Assembly (NCBI GenBank): GCA_025980665.1
Contig: JAICXC010000041.1
Coordinates: forward strand, 1-39,361
Length of the DNA: 39,361 nucleotides
DNA from: Bryobacteraceae bacterium
GTDB taxonomy: Bacteria > Acidobacteriota > Terriglobia > Bryobacterales > Bryobacteraceae
Reading direction: 5' to 3'
In this document: positions 23,965 to 31,682 of the stretch, piece by piece
How positions within the stretch are numbered: the stretch's first letter is position 1
How the letters are laid out: every line of letters starts with the position of its first letter
Position numbers and translations under genes: made by a program
Notes under the pieces: model-generated
The model's input: the letters and a program-made list of their open reading frames with translations, nothing else
What the model was told of the DNA's origin: nothing
The model's database searches: none

Positions 23965-24468
23965 ATGGAAGCGAGACGATTAGGCGAAGCGGAGGTCGAA
24001 GCCCTTTGGAAGCTACGACTGCATGCCTTGGAGACCCACCCGGAAGCTTTCGGAGAGTCGGCTGAGGAACATCGCCAAACCTCGATAGAATCGTACGCAA
24101 GCCGGCTCCGTTCCGGTGGTGATGAGAACTTCGTAATAGGTGCCTTTGTCGATTCAGAACTGGTTGGGATGGTCGGATTCTATCGAGAACTGCGACTGAA
24201 GCGGCGTCATCGGGGTGGAATCTGGGGAATGTTTGTCGCGCCGTCGAACCGCAGCCGCGGCATAGGTAGAGCATTGCTCGATGAGGCTTTGCGGCGGGCC
24301 GCAACGATACCGGGTTTGCGCTGCGTTCACCTCTCCGTTGCGGCTACTCAGGAGAACGCCCGCAGGCTTTACTCGAATGCGGGTTTTCGATCCTACGGAA
24401 TCGAACCCGAGGCGCTGATGGTGGGGGATCGATACATCGATGAGGAGCATATGATCCTCAGGTTTTAA
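23965..24468 (+). CDS. GNAT family N-acetyltransferase
   Basis: A 167-residue acetyltransferase that would transfer acetyl from acetyl-CoA to an amine. Motif A is clear: GIWGMFVAPSNRSRGIGRAL, with the RxxGIGRAL pyrophosphate-binding loop. It is followed by LRCVHLSVAATQENARRLY and NAGFRSYGIEPEAL (motif B). The N-terminal LRLHALETHPEAFGES is typical of the ribosomal-protein-type acetyltransferase subgroup. ATG 23965 is the better start; 19 extra upstream codons would extend into the DUF4159 promoter side. A TATTCT box ends 6 nt before the ATG, suggesting a leaderless message. It converges on the solute-binding protein gene with a 16-bp gap. Confidence 0.92.
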   Translation: MEARRLGEAEVEALWKLRLHALETHPEAFGESAEEHRQTSIESYASRLRSGGDENFVIGAFVDSELVGMVGFYRELRLKRRHRGGIWGMFVAPSNRSRGIGRALLDEALRRAATIPGLRCVHLSVAATQENARRLYSNAGFRSYGIEPEALMVGDRYIDEEHMILRF

Positions 24469-24484
24469 GGGATCTAGGGAACGT

Positions 24485-25516
24485 CTACCGGAAGGCAATT
24501 TTGGACTTGCGATCTTCTTCGGCCTTGATTCCAGGACCGAACAGGCTCTCGAAGAAGCCTTCTTTCACCAGGCGGTCCACTAAGCTGTTGTCGATCACTT
24601 TGTGAAAATCGTAAGCCCGCATCTGCGCCGCGATTTGCGGATCGGCAACGTGTTCCAGGATGTATTTAACTGCTGCGGCCGGAAGATAAGGGACACGTTC
24701 GTAGGTGTTTACTTCCTTGTAGTGGTCGTAGGTGCGCTCTAGCTCGGCCGGATCTTGCTTGTCCCAGGCCTGATACGCCTTCAGTGCGAAGGCCTTATCG
24801 TCATAGAAACGTTTGATCGCTTCGGCGTGCGCTTTCATCAGCAGTTCGGGCAGTTTAGGATTGGCGGCGATGGTCGCCTTCCGGAATAAGTACACCGAGG
24901 GCGCGTAAATGTCTTCGTAGTCGCTGATGTTGCCGAGGTTGGTGTAGCCCTGTTCCTCGATCTTGAAGTACACGGGTGCGGTGATCATGGTTGCGTCGAC
25001 GCGTCCGCTAAGCAGAGCCGTGGCGCGAGTGCTGACATCGCCGCCAGTGGGCACCCATTGGATGTCGTGAGGCTTCAGGCCGGCCTTGGCGATGAGGCCA
25101 TTGGTGTAGTTGTAGGGAGCGTCGCCCACCTGGCTCACGCCGATGCGTTTTCCCTTGAGATCCTGAACACGTTTGATGTCTTTGGTCGCCATGAGGGCGA
25201 AGAGGCTCTTCTTGAAGGGACTACCCAGAACAACAAGCGACCCGTCTTTGTAGGCGGCCGTCATGGATTGCTCCAGCGTGTAAGGAGTCATGACAGCTTC
25301 GCCGCTTACAACCATCGCGATGCCGGCGGGATGAATGGCAAAGACTAAGTTTGCGTCAAGCCCGTACTTCTGGTAATAGCCGCCTTCCTTGGCAATGTAG
25401 AGCGGCCAAACTTGACCGGTTCGGGTAGCGTAGTTGATGGTGATTTTCTGGAGTTGCTGCGCCGACGCGGCTTGCGCCGCCAGGAGAATGGCGAACAATG
25501 CGATACGCCGGTTCAT
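24485..25516 (-). CDS. ABC transporter solute-binding protein, NMT1/SsuA-like
   Basis: A 343-residue periplasmic binding protein. The signal peptide MNRRIALFAILLAAQAASAQ is followed by the NMT1/THI5-like fold: ITINYATRTGQVWPLYIAKE, GGYYQKYGLDANLVF, then DLKGKRIGVSQVGDAPYN and a hinge at LLSGRVDATMITAPVYFK. These bind small anions or aromatic/sulfonate compounds (TauA/SsuA group). It is the last gene of the leftward six-gene run, 15 bp after the extradiol dioxygenase. No permease or ATPase gene lies here, so it must borrow a transporter core or act as a sensor. Context points to an aromatic substrate for the pathway next to it. Confidence 0.9.
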   Translation of the reverse strand: MNRRIALFAILLAAQAASAQQLQKITINYATRTGQVWPLYIAKEGGYYQKYGLDANLVFAIHPAGIAMVVSGEAVMTPYTLEQSMTAAYKDGSLVVLGSPFKKSLFALMATKDIKRVQDLKGKRIGVSQVGDAPYNYTNGLIAKAGLKPHDIQWVPTGGDVSTRATALLSGRVDATMITAPVYFKIEEQGYTNLGNISDYEDIYAPSVYLFRKATIAANPKLPELLMKAHAEAIKRFYDDKAFALKAYQAWDKQDPAELERTYDHYKEVNTYERVPYLPAAAVKYILEHVADPQIAAQMRAYDFHKVIDNSLVDRLVKEGFFESLFGPGIKAEEDRKSKIAFR

Positions 25517-25531
25517 TGCAGCACTACTAAA

Positions 25532-26539
25532 CTAGCACCAACGCGCGAACCCCATGGCGCTGCCGGTCCCCGCGTCGGATCGATAACAAGGTACGTAATC
25601 GACCAGACTCATTTTGAGTCCAGCTTCGGCCATAACGCCCGCGACCACGATCCAATTCTTAATCTCGGAGGTCCCGGCCTGGAACATATTTTCGGGAATG
25701 CTGGCGAGCTTGGCCGCGTCCCCTGCCTGCATCGTATCGAGCAGTTCGTGATCGAAGGATTCATCGAGGACGAAATGCGTCATGCCGCCCGATGCAATGA
25801 ACGCCACTTTAATATCCGCTGGCCACGACGTGACCGCACGTGCGAGTGCCCGGCCGAACTGGAAGCAGCGTCCGGCTGGGGGCTGGTTGGGAGGATAGAA
25901 CGTATTCACGAGCAGCGGGACCTGCATGGGCACTCTATCGCGCATGATGCGGCGGTACACGAACCCATAGGCGTGGGGCACGGCGTTCGACCCGATCTCG
26001 CCGGTCGGAAGCTTAGTGAGCTGGGAAACATCAAAGCCGTCCGTGATGACGCTCTGGATGACGTGTTTGCCGAGCTCGGGCGAACATGGATAGTCGGTAT
26101 GAACGGAGGGCGTGCGATCGGCCTCGGCGCGCGCCACGGCTGGATTGAGCTTCGCCAGGAATTCGGGCGACCTGGGGTGACCTTCCACGTGATCGCCCCA
26201 GAACACGGCGAACGCCGGAACATGCTGATCGGTGAAAATCTCCATCTGGTCATTGCCGACGACTACCGCGATATCCGGGCGGTGCTGATCGAAATAATCG
26301 GCGAGTTGTCGGATCGCATTCTGGTTGCGGTTATGCCGTTCCAGCATGACTTCGGGGGTGATCTGATCGGCCAGGTGGGCATCTTTACGCAAGGTCACCA
26401 TTTCGTCGAACGTGTAAGTTTTGCCCCGGTAGAAATGACGCGCCTGGCGATCGAATGAGACCCGATCCTTCCAGTACTCTGGCGGAATCGAGAGCATGGG
26501 GCCGTGCGAGGTGCCGAGCCCGAAGGTGATCTTCGCCAT
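25532..26539 (-). CDS. LigB-family (class III) extradiol ring-cleavage dioxygenase
   Basis: A 335-residue non-haem Fe(II) dioxygenase of the LigB/gallate-dioxygenase superfamily. His12 (GLGTSHGPM) is a family iron ligand; His69 in LERHNRNQ and Glu260 region (GGMTHFVLDE) are plausible further ligands. His189 in SNAVPHAYGF matches the catalytic His. The C-terminus DYVPCYRSDAGTGSAMGFA is typical of gallate- and protocatechuate-cleaving members. Length fits a one-piece enzyme rather than the separate LigA/LigB. It lies 4 bp after the LigJ-type hydratase and 15 bp before the binding protein. The probable role is oxygenative opening of a catecholic ring to an oxalomesaconate-type product; substrate is inferred from context. 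Confidence 0.85.
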   Translation of the reverse strand: MAKITFGLGTSHGPMLSIPPEYWKDRVSFDRQARHFYRGKTYTFDEMVTLRKDAHLADQITPEVMLERHNRNQNAIRQLADYFDQHRPDIAVVVGNDQMEIFTDQHVPAFAVFWGDHVEGHPRSPEFLAKLNPAVARAEADRTPSVHTDYPCSPELGKHVIQSVITDGFDVSQLTKLPTGEIGSNAVPHAYGFVYRRIMRDRVPMQVPLLVNTFYPPNQPPAGRCFQFGRALARAVTSWPADIKVAFIASGGMTHFVLDESFDHELLDTMQAGDAAKLASIPENMFQAGTSEIKNWIVVAGVMAEAGLKMSLVDYVPCYRSDAGTGSAMGFARWC

Positions 26540-26543
26540 GTTG

Positions 26544-27575
26544 CTACCTCGATACCGTTTGAGCTTCTTGAGCTCGCGGGATTTTCAATCGCGAGAACAG
26601 CCGGCGGGCATTGTCCTCGAAGATGTTGCGGCGGTCTTCGTCGGTAAGCGTCTGGATCGCATCGATCAGCGGCTTGATGTCGTCGAAGGGCTTGCCCGTT
26701 TCAGGGTTAGGAGCCGATCCCGAACCCGGATTCTCGGTTCCGAACATCACATGTTGGCTGCCCGCGATGCCCAGTAGCAGCTCGAGCGACTTGCGCGCAT
26801 GCAGGCAGGTATCAAAGTACAGCATGCCCAATCTACGATTGAACTCGTCGACCGTTCCGCCGCCCTTGAGGACGTAATCGGCCTGCCAGCGCCCGATCTG
26901 ATACGGCACCGATCCGCCGCCGTGCGAAACGATAATCTTGAGTTTCGGAAAATCCTGCAATACGCGCGAGTTCACAATTGAAAGGATCGCCAGGCTCTCT
27001 TCGGTGATGAAATGTTGGCTATAGTTTTCGCGTCCATGCTTGCAGCCGGTCGAATGAATGAGCCCCGGCAGATCCAACTGGACCATCTTCTCCCAGAGCG
27101 GATACCAATATTCGTCGCCCAGCGTGGGCGTGCTGTTGTCGCCTTCGCCCGGGTCGGTGTCGATCAGCAGTCCGATGAATCCGAGATCCTTGACGCAGCG
27201 GTCGATTTCCGCGAAGCCCAGCGTGACGGGCGCGCCGGGAGCCTGCGGGATCGCGCAAACGCCCTGGAACCGGTTGGGAAAAGCCTTGACCTGCTGAGCG
27301 ATGTAATCGTGATTTGCCACCGCCCAGGCTTCCATAATCTTGACGGGCTTCTCGGCGTGCATGAGCTGGAAAGGCCTGGGCGATAGAAATTGTACGTCGG
27401 TGCCGACGGTATCCATAACCCGCAAATTTCGCTTGGTGTCCGGGTGATCGCGCACCCAATCGTCGGCGAATTTCTTGGGCGTGAACCCATGCGCCCCGCG
27501 TGCCGACATCTGGTTCGCTTTCCACTGATACAGCTCCGGAGCCGCGCAGACGTGGGCATGAATATCGATGATCAT
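26544..27575 (-). CDS. LigJ-type 4-oxalomesaconate hydratase (amidohydrolase family)
   Basis: A 343-residue TIM-barrel protein. The metal ligands His6/His8 (MIIDIHAHV), His174 (LIHSTGCKHG) and Glu281 (MFGTENPGSG) match the arrangement reported for LigJ (His6, His8, His178, Glu284). ACMSD-type decarboxylases have Asp in the last position. LigJ hydrates 4-oxalomesaconate to 4-carboxy-4-hydroxy-2-oxoadipate in the protocatechuate 4,5-cleavage and gallate pathways. It sits directly between the extradiol dioxygenase (4 bp) and the ankyrin gene (2 bp), which strongly supports this assignment. Other pathway enzymes (aldolase LigK, tautomerase) are not in the window. The ACMSD decarboxylase alternative is less likely because of Glu281. 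Confidence 0.8.
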   Translation of the reverse strand: MIIDIHAHVCAAPELYQWKANQMSARGAHGFTPKKFADDWVRDHPDTKRNLRVMDTVGTDVQFLSPRPFQLMHAEKPVKIMEAWAVANHDYIAQQVKAFPNRFQGVCAIPQAPGAPVTLGFAEIDRCVKDLGFIGLLIDTDPGEGDNSTPTLGDEYWYPLWEKMVQLDLPGLIHSTGCKHGRENYSQHFITEESLAILSIVNSRVLQDFPKLKIIVSHGGGSVPYQIGRWQADYVLKGGGTVDEFNRRLGMLYFDTCLHARKSLELLLGIAGSQHVMFGTENPGSGSAPNPETGKPFDDIKPLIDAIQTLTDEDRRNIFEDNARRLFSRLKIPRAQEAQTVSR

Positions 27576-27577
27576 TC

Positions 27578-28855
27578 CTAACTCTCCTTCAATCCATACC
27601 GGCGCAAGATCTCTTGCACTGCTTCGGTGCCTCCCAGCTTGTCGGGCATGCGCGCTCCCGCGTCGAGCAGGACTCTGACCGTTGCGGGGTAATCGCCGGC
27701 TTCACGATACCATCCATTCTGAGACCCGTGGATAGCCCAATTCAGGGGCGTGACTCGGTAGTCATTGTCGGAATTTTCGATCGGCCCGCCATGATCCAAA
27801 ATCTGCCGAACCAACTCCGCTCGTCCATGCCACGCGGCCCAATGCAGAGGAGTCGCATGATGCTGTCCGAAGCTCTCCGCGGGTAGGCCGGCAGTCAACA
27901 TCAGACTAGCGGCGACGGGATCATTGTTTCTGGCTGCGTGCGCGAGTTGCCGGCGACCTTCGGCAGGCAGGGTGGCAGCGAGATCGGGATTCACGGCAAG
28001 CAATGATTTCACCAGGGCTTCATCGTGCAGCCAACACGCGTTGAGCAGTCTCTCGTCGGCGGGGCATCGTTCCAGGAGAAGCTTGAGGACTTCCGTGTGA
28101 CCGAACGATTTGGCTACCTGAAAGGCGGAAACATGCCATCCGAGTTCCCACTGATAAATGGTGCCGCCGGAGTGGAAGTTCGCTTTCGGGAAATACTGAT
28201 CGTTCACGCGCGTGCGAATGCATTCCGGGTCGGCCTGTAAATGTTTCTCGATCAGGGCAAGATCGCCGAGCGCGGCGGCCATGAGGATGTCCGACTTCGC
28301 ACCGCGCTGGATCAAAAACCGCACGATTTCCGGGCGCGACCGAACCATGTATTGCGCCGGAGTCGATTCGTGGTCGACGTCACGAGCATTGATGTCCGCG
28401 CCCTGATCAAGCAGGTACTCGGCGATCTTGATGGTCGAAGCGAAGTGCAGCGGCGTCTGCCCGTCGCCGCCTCGAGCGTGAACCAAAGCGGGATCGGCTG
28501 TGATCAGTTCCTTGAGTCGATCGATCATGCCCAGCCGCGCCGCCGCATGAACCGTGACCACCGCCCCGCGTTTGATCGCGCTGGCAGCAACCTCAGGGTT
28601 GGCGTGGTCCAGCAGTCCGAATCCCCCAGCCCACCATTTGCTACGGGCGTTGATGTCCGCCCCCGCTTCGAGCAGTGCGCCCAGCATCGCTTCGCTACGA
28701 GCCCATAGGATCAAAGGCGAATCGAAATGGGAAATCGTCTCATTGATCCCGGCTCTCAGCTCCGGACATTGGTCCAGCAACTGTCGGAAGCCCGCGACAT
28801 CATCGTCTCGTAACGCTCTATTGGCGAGCGGCACGGCTTCGGTTTTGGAGATCAT
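27578..28855 (-). CDS. Cytoplasmic ankyrin-repeat protein in the catabolic operon
   Basis: A 425-residue protein with no signal peptide and at least seven ankyrin-like units. Examples are LGALLEAGADINARS, DGQTPLHFASTIKIAEYLLD, QGADINARDVDHESTP, IVRFLIQRGAKSDILMAAAL, HATPLHWAAWHGRAELVRQI and RVTPLNWAIHGSQNGW. The repeats begin near residue 45 and are degenerate in the middle (about 200-260). It lies in tight spacing between LigJ-type hydratase and RidA (2 and 10 bp), so it belongs to the operon. Ankyrin proteins bind other proteins; here it may scaffold or tune the enzymes. Such a component is not known from the sphingomonad lig operons. Specific partner unknown. Confidence 0.85.
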   Translation of the reverse strand: MISKTEAVPLANRALRDDDVAGFRQLLDQCPELRAGINETISHFDSPLILWARSEAMLGALLEAGADINARSKWWAGGFGLLDHANPEVAASAIKRGAVVTVHAAARLGMIDRLKELITADPALVHARGGDGQTPLHFASTIKIAEYLLDQGADINARDVDHESTPAQYMVRSRPEIVRFLIQRGAKSDILMAAALGDLALIEKHLQADPECIRTRVNDQYFPKANFHSGGTIYQWELGWHVSAFQVAKSFGHTEVLKLLLERCPADERLLNACWLHDEALVKSLLAVNPDLAATLPAEGRRQLAHAARNNDPVAASLMLTAGLPAESFGQHHATPLHWAAWHGRAELVRQILDHGGPIENSDNDYRVTPLNWAIHGSQNGWYREAGDYPATVRVLLDAGARMPDKLGGTEAVQEILRRYGLKES

Positions 28856-28865
28856 CGCTTGGAAG

Positions 28866-29252
28866 TCAACCGACGAAGGCGATCACTTCGCATTGCACCA
28901 GCATACCCGGCGGCAGATCGGGCGCTGGAAACGTGTGGCGAGCGGGGCGCGAATGCGGATCGGGGAACATCGCTAGCCATTCCTTGTTCACGTGCGGACG
29001 CAGAGCGCGGTCCTTGATCCACACATTGATCTTGGCGATATCCTCCGGCGTTGCCCCCGCCACCTTGAGAATTTCCCGGATCGATGCGAACATCTGCGCG
29101 CATTGCGCCTCAATGCCCTCGGGATATTTGCCGGTGAAGGGCTCCTTCCCGGATACCCCGCTGGTAATCAAAAAGGGTCCCACGCGACACGCCGCTGGAA
29201 TGGGATTATCGTGCTCGAACCCCGGAATTTCGATGCTGATCCGTCTACTCAT
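28866..29252 (-). CDS. RidA/YjgF family protein
   Basis: A 128-residue RidA-like protein with the trimeric alpha/beta barrel pattern: RVGPFLITSGVSGKEPFTGK, IEAQCAQMFASIREILKVAG, and DIAKINVWIKDRALRPHVNK. The catalytic-type Arg105 in PARHTFPAPDLP and Glu122 near the end (QCEVIAFVG) are kept. RidA deaminates reactive enamine/imine intermediates; relatives include the 2-aminomuconate deaminase of aminophenol degradation. In this operon it may clear an enamine, or hydrolyse a related intermediate. Its ATG overlaps the stop of the cupin gene by one base (TAATG). Confidence 0.93.
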   Translation of the reverse strand: MSRRISIEIPGFEHDNPIPAACRVGPFLITSGVSGKEPFTGKYPEGIEAQCAQMFASIREILKVAGATPEDIAKINVWIKDRALRPHVNKEWLAMFPDPHSRPARHTFPAPDLPPGMLVQCEVIAFVG

Positions 29253-29707
29253 TACGAAGGGCCTTCTGCAAGCATTTGAATGCCATATTTCAGTCTGATG
29301 GAGTTGCGCTTGCCTTCGTCAGCAGCGTCCTGCGGCGACAGCGCGTCGAGTTCCTGGGCAAACGCATCAAAGCCACCCGGGATGAAGGTCGTCAAGGCCC
29401 GGCTTGGCGTGGTCCCAGGATTGCGAAATGCGTGCGGGATGGTCCGGGGAAGAACCGCCATCGCACCCGCCTCCGCCGTGAAGACTCTTTCGCCGCAGCG
29501 AATCTCGAATGCCCCCTCCAAAATGTAATAGACCTCGTCTTCGCGACTATGCACATGCAGGGGCACGCCTTCTCCTGGCGACGCGACCAATTCGAAAGCG
29601 CAGTATTCGCCCAGGGTGCTCGCGCTGCTGATACGGCAGGTCAGGTTGCCAAGAAAGACTCGCCCCTCTCCCGGTGGAACAAAGACCGGTTTTCGTCCGG
29701 ATTCCAT
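29252..29707 (-). CDS. Cupin-domain protein
   Basis: A 151-residue single-cupin protein starting at ATG 29707. Metal-site residues appear in LHVHSREDEVYYILEGAFEI (His-x-His and Glu) and in IPHAFRNPG (second-motif His). The profile is that of small quercetinase-like or regulatory cupins. It is the first gene of the leftward operon, starting 7-9 nt after an AT-rich box in the 26-bp gap to the divergent CoA-transferase. A role as dioxygenase or isomerase of a pathway intermediate is possible, but the length and sequence do not fit 3-hydroxyanthranilate dioxygenase. Function unproven. Confidence 0.9.
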   Translation of the reverse strand: MESGRKPVFVPPGEGRVFLGNLTCRISSASTLGEYCAFELVASPGEGVPLHVHSREDEVYYILEGAFEIRCGERVFTAEAGAMAVLPRTIPHAFRNPGTTPSRALTTFIPGGFDAFAQELDALSPQDAADEGKRNSIRLKYGIQMLAEGPS

Positions 29708-29733
29708 AAGCGACCCTATATAATAACCGAAGC
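29708..29733. promoter_or_regulatory. 26-bp bidirectional AT-rich promoter gap
   Basis: The only sequence between two divergent operons. It contains TATATAATAA (29717-29726). On the plus strand TATAAT (29719-29724) lies 9 nt before ATG 29734. On the minus strand TTATAT/TATAGG-type hexamers lie 7-9 nt before ATG 29707. There is no room for a leader or ribosome site, so both operons probably start leaderless or nearly so. No -35 is evident. Confidence 0.5.
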
Positions 29734-30909
29734 ATGGGACCACTCGCCTCCATTCGCGTGCTCGATCTGACGCGTGTGCGCTCTGGCCCGACGGCAGTTC
29801 GTCAACTGGCTGACTGGGGCGCGGATGTGATCAAGATCGAACAACCCGCGCAGGACGACGTCGATCCATTTGGAGGCGGCGAGCGACATAGTCCGGATTT
29901 CCAGAATCTGCATCGCAACAAGCGCAGCCTCACGCTTAATCTCAAAACACCAGAGGGCGTCGCGATTCTGAAGCGGCTGGCCGAGAACGCCGACGTGATG
30001 ATTGAGAATTATCGACCCGATGTGAAACGGCGCCTGGGCATCGATTATCCGGCGATGCGCGCGGTTAACCGGCGCTTGATCTACGCCAGCATTTCCGGAT
30101 TCGGCGAAGAGGGTCCCTACCGCGACCGGCCAGGATTCGATCAGATCGCGCAGGGCATGGGCGGATTCATGTCGGTTACCGGATTACCGGGGCAGGGTCC
30201 GGTGCGCGCGGGCATTCCGATTGCCGATCTGTGCGCCGGTATCCTGTGCGCGCAGGGTGTCCTGCTCGCGTTGATCGAGCGGCAGACGTCGGGAGAGGGC
30301 CAGTGGGTGACGACTTCGCTGCTGGCCGCGCAGATTTTCATGCTGGATTTCCAGGCCTCGCGCTGGCTAAATGCGGGCGAGGTGCCGAAACAGGCGGGCA
30401 ACAATCATCCGCTATACATTCCAACGGGAGCGTTCAAGACCGCCGATGGGCACATCAATATCGGAGCCAGCGGCCAGAAAATGTGGGAGCGGCTAGCCCC
30501 CGCCATCGGTGCTCCAGAGCTACTGGATGATCCCCGGTACACTAATGCCGACCAGCGCTCTGCGAATCGTGACATGCTGACGGCCGAGATCGAACGCCGT
30601 CTGGCGTCGGCGGATAGCGCATCTTGGATCGAACGTCTCAACGCAGCCGGCGTGCCATGCGGGCGGATCTATTCTGTCGATCAGGTTTTCGCCGATCCGC
30701 AGGTGGAACACTTGAAGATGGTGGACGAGATCGAATCGCCGCACTATCATCCGTTGAAGGTGGTTGCGCAGGCAATGCGGCTATCGCGCACGCCGCACGA
30801 GTTGCGGCAGCGGCCCCCGGAACCGGGCGAGCACACAGATGAAATTCTTGGTTCGTTAGGGCTCGCGCAGGCGGAAATCGACGATCTGCGTAGCCGGGAA
30901 ATCGTGTGA
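29734..30909 (+). CDS. CaiB/BaiF family (class III) CoA-transferase
   Basis: A 391-residue CoA-transferase that moves CoA between carboxylates through an enzyme-bound anhydride. The fold starts IRVLDLTRVRSGPTAVRQLA (close to the FRC/BaiF N-terminus). Catalytic Asp165 is in GIPIADLCAGILCAQGVLLA, matching FRC Asp169. The C-terminal EIESPHYHPLKVVAQAM completes the domain. It is first gene of the rightward operon and overlaps the crotonase by 4 bp (GTGA). It would activate a ring-cleavage product or related acid as a CoA thioester for the next two enzymes. Confidence 0.94.
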   Translation: MGPLASIRVLDLTRVRSGPTAVRQLADWGADVIKIEQPAQDDVDPFGGGERHSPDFQNLHRNKRSLTLNLKTPEGVAILKRLAENADVMIENYRPDVKRRLGIDYPAMRAVNRRLIYASISGFGEEGPYRDRPGFDQIAQGMGGFMSVTGLPGQGPVRAGIPIADLCAGILCAQGVLLALIERQTSGEGQWVTTSLLAAQIFMLDFQASRWLNAGEVPKQAGNNHPLYIPTGAFKTADGHINIGASGQKMWERLAPAIGAPELLDDPRYTNADQRSANRDMLTAEIERRLASADSASWIERLNAAGVPCGRIYSVDQVFADPQVEHLKMVDEIESPHYHPLKVVAQAMRLSRTPHELRQRPPEPGEHTDEILGSLGLAQAEIDDLRSREIV

Positions 30910-31682
30910 ACAAAATACTGTCAGAAACGAGCGGGTCGGTTGGCACGCTCACCTTCAACAATCCGGAGCGCCACAATGCTATGTCGCTCGATATGTGGCG
31001 CGGCGCCACGGCTTTGCTTGAGCAGTTCGAACAAGATGCGGCCGTGCGCGTGGTCGTACTTACGGGCGCGGGCGGCAAGGCGTTCGTCTCGGGCGCGGAT
31101 ATATCGAAATTCGACAGCGAACGAGCTTCGGCCGATGCGGTGCTCGAATATAACGCCGCGGTGGACCGATTCGGGCAAGTGTTGGGAGAGTGTTCGAAGC
31201 CGACCATCGCCATGATCCGCGGCTATTGCGTGGGAGGGGGCGTCGGCATCGCCGTGTGCTGCGACCTGCGCATCGCCAATGAAACCGCCCGCTTTGCTGT
31301 TCCGGCGGCCAAGCTCGGCCTGGGCTATGGATACGCGAACGTGCGGCGCATCATGGATCTGGTGGGTCCGCAGTTCGTGACCGAGATGTTGCTGACCGCG
31401 CGCCAGTTCGACGCTGCTCAAGCCGAGCGCATTGGCCTGGTGAATCACGTGGTCGCGGAGAGCGAAATCGAAAGCTATGTGTGCAATCTCGCCGAAACCA
31501 TCGCGGCGAATGCCCCGCTGACGATCCGCGCGGTGAAACGCATTGTCCGCGAATTGCGGAGCGACGATCCCGATATCGCCGCGTGCGACGCTTTGGTCAG
31601 ACAGTGTTTTGAGAGCGCCGATTATAGCGAGGGCCGCCAGGCATTCCTCGAAAAACGAAAACCAGTCTTTCGAGGGGTCTAA
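30906..31682 (+). CDS. Enoyl-CoA hydratase/isomerase family protein lacking catalytic glutamates
   Basis: A 258-residue crotonase-fold protein. The oxyanion segments are intact: SGADISKF (A64/D65) and GYCVGGGVGIAVCCDLRIA (G110-G112). The two hydratase glutamates are absent. The position of rat Glu144 is Gly114 (GGGVG) and that of Glu164 is Ala134 (FAVPAAKLGLGYGYANVRRI). Members with VPAAKLGLGY form a known subgroup whose chemistry is not standard hydration, so isomerase, thioesterase or decarboxylase activity is possible. It is coupled to the CoA-transferase by a GTGA overlap; TAA 31680-31682 is immediately followed by the next ATG. Confidence 0.9.
   Translation: MNKILSETSGSVGTLTFNNPERHNAMSLDMWRGATALLEQFEQDAAVRVVVLTGAGGKAFVSGADISKFDSERASADAVLEYNAAVDRFGQVLGECSKPTIAMIRGYCVGGGVGIAVCCDLRIANETARFAVPAAKLGLGYGYANVRRIMDLVGPQFVTEMLLTARQFDAAQAERIGLVNHVVAESEIESYVCNLAETIAANAPLTIRAVKRIVRELRSDDPDIAACDALVRQCFESADYSEGRQAFLEKRKPVFRGV

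Noticed and set aside
25412-26458. A 348-codon plus-strand frame
   Set aside because: It is antisense to the dioxygenase and solute-binding protein and shows no domain.
26544-27575. ACMSD-type decarboxylase as identity of the amidohydrolase
   Set aside because: The last metal ligand is Glu281 (FGTEN) rather than the Asp of ACMSD, matching the hydratase LigJ.
29252-29707. 3-hydroxyanthranilate 3,4-dioxygenase as identity of the cupin
   Set aside because: Length and motif spacing do not fit that family; the generic small cupin is the safer call.
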